In this document: one piece after another, positions 14,200-18,903 of the stretch
Layout: each line of letters opens with the position of its first letter
Position numbering within the stretch: position 1 is the stretch's first letter
Assembly (NCBI GenBank): GCA_947589585.1
Contig: CANQCA010000015.1
Location: forward strand, 1 to 18,903
Origin: an uncultured Clostridia bacterium
GTDB taxonomy: Bacteria; Bacillota; Clostridia; Christensenellales; Borkfalkiaceae
DNA length: 18,903 bases
Direction of reading: 5' to 3'
Program-made: the position numbers and the translations under genes
Notes under the pieces: model-generated
Databases searched by the model: none
What the model was told of the DNA's origin: nothing
Seen by the model: the letters and a program-made list of their open reading frames with translations, nothing else

Positions 14200-14439
14200 A
14201 TGAACTTTGATACTTGGTTCCATAAGCAAGACAAGATCATCCAGATCGTTCTGCTCATCATCCCGCTCGTCGGCTGGATCGTCGACCTCCTCGTGAGATG
14301 GTCTGCATTCATCAAGAAGAACACGACGATCAACCTCGTCATGGCGCTTCTCATCACCTTCCTCGGCGAATTCTGGATCCTCACCATCCTCGACGGCATC
14401 TGGATCGCGCTCAACAACAAGCTCTTCCTCGAGGAATGA
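14200..14439 (+). CDS. Small two-helix membrane protein of unknown function
   Basis: 79 residues. A short polar N-terminus (MNFDTWFHKQDK) is followed by two hydrophobic helices (about 13-33 and 44-71) separated by a basic loop (RWSAFIKKNTT), and it ends LNNKLFLEE. The layout is superficially like the YqaE/Pmp3 family of small membrane proteins, but the family signature is not clear. The start at 14200 is preceded by AAGGAGA about 10 nt upstream. The gene stands alone: a strong promoter with a perfect -35 and A/T-rich upstream DNA, a short leader of about 27 nt, and a strong terminator directly after the stop. This monocistronic, high-expression layout argues that it is a real and abundant protein. 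Role unknown. Confidence 0.88.
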   Translation: MNFDTWFHKQDKIIQIVLLIIPLVGWIVDLLVRWSAFIKKNTTINLVMALLITFLGEFWILTILDGIWIALNNKLFLEE

Positions 14440-14447
14440 TCAAAAGC

Positions 14448-14482
14448 AAAAAACCGCTTCCCGCAAAGGGAAGCGATTTTTT
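14448..14482. terminator. Bidirectional intrinsic terminator
   Basis: A perfect 8-bp stem CGCTTCCC / GGGAAGCG (14455-14462 and 14468-14475) with a GCAAA loop. Six T follow on the plus strand (14477-14482), and six A precede the stem (14448-14453), which read as T on the minus strand. It serves the small membrane protein gene from the left and the SpoIIE-type phosphatase gene from the right. Confidence 0.93.
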
Positions 14483-14495
14483 ATGTTTATTTTTG

Positions 14496-15554
14496 TTATA
14501 GATCGAAAGCAATGGCGGTGATGTCATCGTTGAAGGTGCCGCAAAAGTCCCTGAGAGCGGATTTTAAGCGTTCGATGAACCGCTCGGCGCTTTCCGACCG
14601 CTGCAGGATGGCTTCGACGCGCTCCAAAGAGAACTGCTCGCCCTCGGGGTTCCTGCTCTCCGTCACGCCGTCGGTGAGGAGCACGAGGATATCCCCCTTC
14701 TCGTAGCCGATGGTGCGGTCCTCATAGCGGAAGGCGGGCATCCATGTCGAGACGGGGGGCGAGCTCATGTCGATCTCGGAAATGCCCTCCTTCCCCTTGA
14801 GAAGAATGGGCGCGTTGTGCCCCGCGATGCAGTAGCGGATACACTGCTCCTTCTCCTCGATGTGCGCGGCCGCCGCCGTGATGTAGGAACGCTCGTCTAA
14901 ATTCATCTCCTGAAATTTCGCGCTCAGGCCCGCGATGGCGTTTGCGGGGGAAGGGTCCGTGCGATCCCACCCCGCGCGGACGAACGCCGAGAGCATGCCC
15001 GCGGCGACGCCCTTTCCCGAGACGTCGGCGAGCACCCCCATCGTCCCGCCGCCCACTTCATAGACGTCGGGCAGGTCCCCGCCAATTTCGCGGCAGGGAA
15101 TATAGGTGAAGGAATAGGGCGTTCCCCCTCTTCCCGATGCGGGAGGGAGCAGCCGCTGCTGGATGCTCTGGGCGGAGTAGAGCTCGCGGGCGATCTCGGT
15201 CTCGTAGGCGTTATCCACGATGCCGAGCATGAACTTTCCCAAGGGTTCCACCTTCATGCGGAGGGCGAGTCCCTCCCCGCCGCTCCCCAAAATGAGCTTG
15301 CGGAAGGCCGTCCTGCCCGTTGAGGCGACTTCCAGAAAGACGTTGCGGAGAGGGCAATAGGCACAGCGGACGCCCTTGCCGCATTCCCCTTCCGTCTCGC
15401 CGCATGCGGTGACGTCGCGCAGCGTCCCCCGCTGTTTCTCTGCGCGGAAGTACTCCCCGAAGGCGCGGTTCATATAGCGCACCTTTAAGTTTTTATCGAC
15501 GACGATCGCCGCCGTGGGGATGCTGTTGAGTACATCCCGGTAGAGATTGGCCAT
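14496..15554 (-). CDS. PAS domain plus SpoIIE/RsbU-type PP2C serine phosphatase
   Basis: 352 residues. Residues about 8-115 form a PAS-like sensor (NSIPTAAIVVDKNLKVRYMN) carrying a Cys cluster: C51-X6-C58-G-X4-C64-X2-C67-X2-R70. The phosphatase follows from about residue 125: AQSIQQRLLPP (128-138), GGDLPDVYEV (158-167), LADVSGKGVAAGM (175-187), AGHNAPILL (244-252), LTDGVTESRN (293-302) and DDITAIAFD (343-351). The metal-binding acidic residues Asp160, Asp177, Asp295 and Asp343/344 are all present, so the enzyme should be active. Such proteins dephosphorylate anti-sigma-factor antagonists in response to the sensor. No partner STAS or anti-sigma gene is in the window. The start at 15554 lies 1 nt after the stop of the lipid kinase gene, with GGGG upstream. 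The bidirectional terminator follows. Confidence 0.93.
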   Translation of the reverse strand: MANLYRDVLNSIPTAAIVVDKNLKVRYMNRAFGEYFRAEKQRGTLRDVTACGETEGECGKGVRCAYCPLRNVFLEVASTGRTAFRKLILGSGGEGLALRMKVEPLGKFMLGIVDNAYETEIARELYSAQSIQQRLLPPASGRGGTPYSFTYIPCREIGGDLPDVYEVGGGTMGVLADVSGKGVAAGMLSAFVRAGWDRTDPSPANAIAGLSAKFQEMNLDERSYITAAAAHIEEKEQCIRYCIAGHNAPILLKGKEGISEIDMSSPPVSTWMPAFRYEDRTIGYEKGDILVLLTDGVTESRNPEGEQFSLERVEAILQRSESAERFIERLKSALRDFCGTFNDDITAIAFDL

Positions 15555-15555
15555 T

Positions 15556-16416
15556 TTAACCCCTGAAAAATCTGAGCTGCCCGTGTACGATCTTGCAGCA
15601 AAGCGACCGGGAGGCGATGAGCTCGCCGTCGAGCTGGATATACTCCCCCGTCTCCTGTTCGATGGATACTTCCTCGCAGAGGACGCGCTCCACGATGGGA
15701 AGATAGGGCGCCTTGCCGTGCATGAGCCGAAGAAGATAGAAGGGAATTTTCCACCGTTTGGGGAGGGAGACGAGCATGAGATCGATCTTCCCGTCGTCCA
15801 AAATCGCGAGCGGGTCGAGGGGGATCCCTCCGCCGAACTGTTTTCCGTTGCATGCGGCGACGATGAGGGCGGTAAACGTTTTCTCCTCTCCGTCCGAGGT
15901 GACTTTCACCCGCTGGCCCCTGTAATGGATGAGAGAAGCGAGCAGGGCGCGGAAGTATTTCCCCTTATCTGAGCCGTGTTTCATCTTGTAGCAGCGCTCC
16001 AGAACGTCTACATCGATCCCGAGCCCCGCGATATTGATGCTCCGCCACGGGCCGCAATCGAGATAGTCGATCGCTTTCGCCTCACCCCTCAGGATGAGGT
16101 CGAGCGCTTCTTCCCCGTAAGGGATCCCCGCGGCCTCGGCGAAGTCGTTCCCCGTGCCGGCGGGAATGAGGCCGAGCATGGTGCGCTCGGGATGGGTGAG
16201 GGCGTTCAGAACGTCGTTGAGCGTTCCGTCCCCGCCGACGGCAATGATGCGTTCCTCTCCTCCGTCCGAGAGCTCGGCGACGTAGCGCATCATCTCTTCG
16301 CGGTTTGCGCCCTCGAAGATCTCATACGCCTCGCCCGCCGTCTCCAACCTTTGGCGCAGGCGCGCGATGACCTCTTTGCCGTTCTTCGCATGGGGATTGA
16401 CGATAAAATGCAGCAT
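15556..16416 (-). CDS. Diacylglycerol kinase / YegS-type lipid kinase
   Basis: 286 residues, the normal length of bacterial DagK/YegS proteins, which use ATP to phosphorylate diacylglycerol or related lipids at the membrane. Seen: NPHAKNGK (7-14), the nucleotide-binding GGDGTLND (61-68), PAGTGNDFA (85-93), and the C-terminal beta-sandwich with DDGKIDLMLV and QLDGEL. The motifs resemble soluble DgkB, which recycles diacylglycerol into phosphatidic acid in Bacillota, but the exact lipid cannot be read from sequence. The start at 16416 is supported by GGAAGAGG just upstream and by a promoter at 16449-16477. It forms a two-gene unit with the PAS-SpoIIE phosphatase. Confidence 0.93.
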   Translation of the reverse strand: MLHFIVNPHAKNGKEVIARLRQRLETAGEAYEIFEGANREEMMRYVAELSDGGEERIIAVGGDGTLNDVLNALTHPERTMLGLIPAGTGNDFAEAAGIPYGEEALDLILRGEAKAIDYLDCGPWRSINIAGLGIDVDVLERCYKMKHGSDKGKYFRALLASLIHYRGQRVKVTSDGEEKTFTALIVAACNGKQFGGGIPLDPLAILDDGKIDLMLVSLPKRWKIPFYLLRLMHGKAPYLPIVERVLCEEVSIEQETGEYIQLDGELIASRSLCCKIVHGQLRFFRG

Positions 16417-16448
16417 ACCCTCTTCCGATTTGTAGAATTTCCAATCGT

Positions 16449-16477
16449 ATTATACAATATCTTTTTACGAATTGCAA
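16449..16477 (-). promoter_or_regulatory. Promoter for the lipid kinase / phosphatase unit
   Basis: On the minus strand, -35 TTGCAA (16472-16477), a 17-nt spacer and -10 TATAAT (16449-16454). The -35 hexamer is a palindrome and is also the -35 of the divergent CCA-adding enzyme promoter. Confidence 0.85.
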
Positions 16478-16500
16478 TTTTTTTGGGAATTTGCTATACT
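16472..16500 (+). promoter_or_regulatory. Promoter for the CCA-adding enzyme gene
   Basis: -35 TTGCAA (16472-16477), a 17-nt spacer and -10 TATACT (16495-16500). Transcription would begin about 22 nt before the ATG at 16530. It shares its -35 box with the minus-strand promoter. Confidence 0.83.
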
Positions 16501-16529
16501 GTTTTTAAGAAATTTTTTCAGGCGGAACC

Positions 16530-17885
16530 ATGAAGGACCATCTTCCACAACCCCTCAGACAGCTTGCCGAGGCCTGCCCCGCCCCCCTCTATCTCGTGGG
16601 GGGAAGCGTGCGCGACTTCCTTCTCGGCTATCCCATCGGGAAAAAGACGGACTGGGACCTCTCCTCCCCCATGTGCGAGGAGGACTTCATCGCCGCGGCA
16701 AAGAGGAGCGGCTTTTCCGTTCGTGCCGTCTACCGCCATACGGGGACGGTGAAGCTCGAAGACGGGGAAGGGTGCGGCTACGAATTCTCCCGCTTCCGCT
16801 CGGATAAATATGTGCGCGGGGAGCACACCCCCTCGGAGATCTTCTTCACGCAGGATATCTCCCTCGATGCACGCCGCCGCGATTTTTGCGCCAATGCCGT
16901 ATACTACGATATCGCGGGGGAAGACTTTGCCGACCCCCTCGGCGGCATCGAAGATATTCAAAACAGACGGCTTCGCACGGTGCGGGAGGCGGAAAAGGTG
17001 TTCGGCGAGGACGGGCTCCGCCTCATACGCCTCGCTCGCATCAGCGCCGAGACGGGGCTCTCCCCCGACGGTGAATGCCTTTCGGGGGCGAAGCGCAACT
17101 GCTCTCTCATCGAGGATATCGCGCCCGAGCGCATTTTTGCCGAGCTGCGCCTTCTGCTCCTTGCCGATGAAAAGCACGGCGATAGGGAAGCACCCTACCG
17201 CGGGCTGAAAATTTTGCATGAGACGGGGGTGCTGGCGCGCGTTATTCCCGAGCTCGCCCTCGGCGACGGCATGGAGCAAAAATCCCCATACCATGTCCAC
17301 GATGTGCTCGAACACAGTCTCCAATGTGTCAGACATGCCCCCCCTCAAATTCGTTTCGCCGCGCTTCTGCACGACGTGGGAAAACCCTTCTGCATGCTCC
17401 GCGACGGCAACTTTTATCTGCATGCCGTGGAGGGAGCGCGCATCGCGGAAGAGATCCTGACACGCCTCAAAGCGCCCAAAAAACTTATAGAGGAAACCGT
17501 CTTTCTCGTCGAAAACCATATGCGCGATTTCGACTGCATGATGCGGGATATCAAGGTGCGGCGGGAGATCTTGCGGATCGGCGATATGCTCCCCGCCCTC
17601 TTCGCCTTGAAACAGGCGGATTTTTCGGCGTGCAAGGGCGATCTATCCCCTGCGCCGTCCGTCGTAAAGTGGCAGAATATCCTCGATAAAATGAAAGAAG
17701 AGGGCGTGCCGTTTTGCACCAAAGAGCTCGCCGTGAACGGCAGAGATCTGCAGCGCGCGGGCGTGCCCGAGAAGATGACCGCCGCTGCGTTGAAGGAACT
17801 GCTCCTCTGGTGCGCGGAGGACGGAACGCGCAATTATCCCGATGCACTTTTGCGTTTCGCCGCCCGCTTTGCGGAAACCCGATGA
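16530..17885 (+). CDS. cca: CCA tRNA nucleotidyltransferase (HD domain)
   Basis: 451 residues. The head domain shows LVGGSVRDFLLG (22-33) and the metal-binding DWD (41-43), then RRRDFCANAVYYD (115-127, the class II RRDFxxNA motif) and DPLGG (135-139). The neck (EDGLRLIRLARISAETG) is the usual helical tRNA-binding region. From about residue 250 there is an HD domain with YHVHDVLEHS (254-263) and LLHDVGKP (279-286). The enzyme adds or repairs the 3' CCA end of tRNAs. The same fold is used by poly(A) polymerase (PcnB), but the head motifs and HD domain fit the CCA-adding group of Bacillota. DWD replaces the more common DID/DxD, but both acidic residues are kept. The start at 16530 is preceded by AGGCGG. 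It is divergent from the lipid kinase gene. Confidence 0.93.
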   Translation: MKDHLPQPLRQLAEACPAPLYLVGGSVRDFLLGYPIGKKTDWDLSSPMCEEDFIAAAKRSGFSVRAVYRHTGTVKLEDGEGCGYEFSRFRSDKYVRGEHTPSEIFFTQDISLDARRRDFCANAVYYDIAGEDFADPLGGIEDIQNRRLRTVREAEKVFGEDGLRLIRLARISAETGLSPDGECLSGAKRNCSLIEDIAPERIFAELRLLLLADEKHGDREAPYRGLKILHETGVLARVIPELALGDGMEQKSPYHVHDVLEHSLQCVRHAPPQIRFAALLHDVGKPFCMLRDGNFYLHAVEGARIAEEILTRLKAPKKLIEETVFLVENHMRDFDCMMRDIKVRREILRIGDMLPALFALKQADFSACKGDLSPAPSVVKWQNILDKMKEEGVPFCTKELAVNGRDLQRAGVPEKMTAAALKELLLWCAEDGTRNYPDALLRFAARFAETR

Positions 17886-17894
17886 AAAACGGGC

Positions 17895-17904
17895 ATACCA
17901 TGTC
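17895..17904 (+). repeat. Copy of a recurring 10-mer, ATACCATGTC
   Basis: This is the only intergenic copy. Other exact copies: 1309-1318 (minus, in trpS), 4357-4366 (minus, in thrC), 6535-6544 (plus, inside the minus-strand aminotransferase gene), 8340-8349 (minus, in prfA) and 17288-17297 (plus, in cca). The shorter core ACCATGTC also occurs at 11260-11267 (plus) and 12891-12898 (minus). Function unknown. Confidence 0.7.
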
Positions 17905-17922
17905 TGAGGGTTGGCTGAAATA

Positions 17923-18151
17923 CGTCATGCTGAGCTTAGTCGAAGCATGACGCGCTTGACGTTGCGCGGCGCAGCATGACGCGGTTAGCCATGGACTTCG
18001 TATGAAGGGATGCTTCGAGGATGGGCCGCCGCGAACTGCGTAAGGCTTTGTCGGCTCAGCATGACGCGGTTACCCATGGACTTCGTATGAAGGGATGCTT
18101 CGAGGATGGGCCGCTACGGACTGCGTAAGGCTTGGTCGGCTCAGCATGACG
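17923..18151. repeat. Intergenic repeat with 12-bp terminal inverted repeats and an 85-bp tandem duplication
   Basis: The ends CGTCATGCTGAG (17923-17934) and CTCAGCATGACG (18140-18151) are perfect 12-bp inverted copies. Inside, an 85-bp unit beginning CAGCATGACGCGG occurs at 17972-18056 and again at 18057-18141 with few differences, and its first 13 bases recur at 18142. The TCGAAGCATGAC and ATGCTTCGAGGAT pieces can fold back on each other. There is no coding content. Only two full units exist and the period is too long for CRISPR. The termini share GTCATxCxGAG with the repeat at 11862-12018. It occupies most of the 452-nt gap between cca and the last gene. The rest of that gap (18152-18234) holds a T-rich run at about 18190-18203 without a convincing stem. 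Confidence 0.85.
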
Positions 18152-18234
18152 CGGGTAACGGTGCGTTGGGCGGCATGGCGCGGGGGGCCTTTTTTCTTTT
18201 TCCAATTATGGTAAGTTTTATTTGTGCGAAATGC

Positions 18235-18263
18235 TTGATTTTTTCGCGCGCGTGTATTATAAT
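18235..18263 (+). promoter_or_regulatory. Promoter for the last gene
   Basis: -35 TTGATT (18235-18240), a 17-nt spacer and -10 TATAAT (18258-18263). Transcription would begin near 18270, giving a leader of about 68 nt. Confidence 0.8.
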
Positions 18264-18284
18264 CATTTTTGTATGAGAAGAATA

Positions 18285-18305
18285 GGGCGGCGTTTTCGCC
18301 CTTTT
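18285..18305 (+). terminator. Terminator-like hairpin in the leader of the last gene
   Basis: GGGCG (18285-18289) pairs with CGCCC (18297-18301) across a 7-nt loop and is followed by TTTT. It lies about 15 nt after the predicted transcription start and 33 nt before the ATG. It could be a weak attenuator, or simply a stabilising 5' hairpin. No alternative pairing that would make a switch is obvious. Confidence 0.45.
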
Positions 18306-18337
18306 CGGAAAATAAATCTCATTTGAGAGGTAATGCA

Positions 18338-18903
18338 ATGAGAAATTCCAAGGATCCTTCACGCGCCAGAGCGCGCCGTCTGGCCGCAAGACGTACCGAT
18401 CACGAGAAGCTTGCCCTCGAAGCACGCCTTGTGCGCGAGGGGAAGATCTATCCGCGCGCCCACTACATGCCCCGCGGCAGGTTCCGCGGTATCATCGCCG
18501 TGGCGCTCGCCCTCTTCCTCGGCATCTTCGTCGGCCTCGGGGCACTCATCGGCGGGGGCGTATTCGTCGCTTCCAACGTCAAGCTCAGCGAGTTCGCGGG
18601 GATCGAAAACTGGATCTCTTCCACCTATACCGACAGGACTTTGCTCCAGTTTATCAGCGAAGTTGCGTCCGACCTCGGCGACGGCGTCGAGAATCTCGGC
18701 CAAATCGCAAAATATACGCCGCAGGTGAATGTCCTTCTCGAAACCTTGGAGGAAAATTTGCAAGCGGTCGGCATCGATTTCGGCTCTACCGTGCAAGAGA
18801 GATTTCTGGATACGCCCTTCGATAAGATCGGCGACTTCTTCATCAACGATGTCCTGGGTCCCACGGAGCTCGGCAAGGTCGTGAACCTCGACGACGACAT
18901 GCT
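18338..18903 (+). CDS. Single-pass membrane protein of unknown function (partial)
   Basis: 188 codons are visible and the window ends before a stop. The N-terminus is strongly basic (MRNSKDPSRARARRLAARR) and probably cytoplasmic. A single hydrophobic segment at about residues 51-78 (GIIAVALALFLGIF onwards, ending in GGG) is followed by an outside-facing domain rich in Asp, Glu and Leu, with helical stretches such as LLQFISEVASDLGDGVENL. There is no signal-peptidase or lipobox motif. I do not recognise the family. An AsmA-like or cell-envelope protein is conceivable but not supported. The start is set by GAGAGG 7 nt upstream. A second ATG at 18333 gives only Met-Gln-stop and overlaps the real start. 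Its own promoter and a short 5' hairpin precede it. Confidence 0.82.
   Translation, partial: MRNSKDPSRARARRLAARRTDHEKLALEARLVREGKIYPRAHYMPRGRFRGIIAVALALFLGIFVGLGALIGGGVFVASNVKLSEFAGIENWISSTYTDRTLLQFISEVASDLGDGVENLGQIAKYTPQVNVLLETLEENLQAVGIDFGSTVQERFLDTPFDKIGDFFINDVLGPTELGKVVNLDDDM

Noticed and set aside
17923..18151. CRISPR array
   Set aside because: The unit is 85 bp and repeated only twice without unique spacers, and the ends are inverted repeats. No cas genes are in the window.
18152..18234. Terminator for cca at the T-rich run (about 18190-18203)
   Set aside because: The preceding G-rich sequence offers no stem longer than about five pairs, mostly G-U, so a terminator cannot be supported.

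Overview
The window looks like chromosome from a G+C-rich member of the Bacillota, most likely an uncultured clostridial lineage. This is inferred from the rpmE / DUF1385 / prmC / prfA gene order, the strong purine-rich ribosome binding sites, the presence of DUF5685 and DUF1385 proteins, and the near-consensus sigma-A type promoters. There are no rRNA, tRNA, CRISPR, phage or transposase genes. Most of the window is housekeeping, with several unusual proteins and DNA-level signals.

Left part (1-6200, all minus strand). A trpS operon runs leftwards: tryptophanyl-tRNA synthetase, a DUF5685 protein, then a J-like protein that lacks the HPD motif and is cut by the window edge. Upstream, with its own promoter and terminator, lies a two-gene unit: a divergent ThiC-like radical-SAM-type protein and a translationally coupled 184-residue protein of unknown function. 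Next is a unit of a small P-loop protein followed by threonine synthase (thrC).

Middle (6203-10609, minus strand). This is a translation-linked operon in the order rpmE (L31), a DUF1385-PrmC fusion protein, prfA (release factor 1) and a class I aminotransferase. The PrmC half modifies the GGQ glutamine of the release factor encoded just downstream. Fusion to a multi-pass membrane DUF1385 domain is the most unusual protein architecture here.

Right part (10770-18903). The plus strand carries a zinc-less MDR-family dehydrogenase-like protein, a MITE-like intergenic repeat, a cardiolipin-synthase-type phospholipase D protein, a YfcE-like phosphodiesterase and a strongly expressed 79-residue membrane protein. 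A bidirectional terminator separates the last of these from a minus-strand pair: a diacylglycerol-kinase-like lipid kinase followed by a PAS-SpoIIE phosphatase. The lipid kinase and the CCA-adding enzyme are divergent, and their promoters appear to share one palindromic -35 box (TTGCAA). After the CCA-adding gene comes a 229-bp intergenic repeat containing an 85-bp tandem duplication, then a promoter and the start of a single-pass membrane protein that runs off the window.

Two signals cut across the genes. Nine promoters can be read by eye, all with exactly 17-nt spacers and often with a TTGC-type -35. The 10-mer ATACCATGTC occurs six times, in several reading frames and on both strands, far more often than chance predicts.
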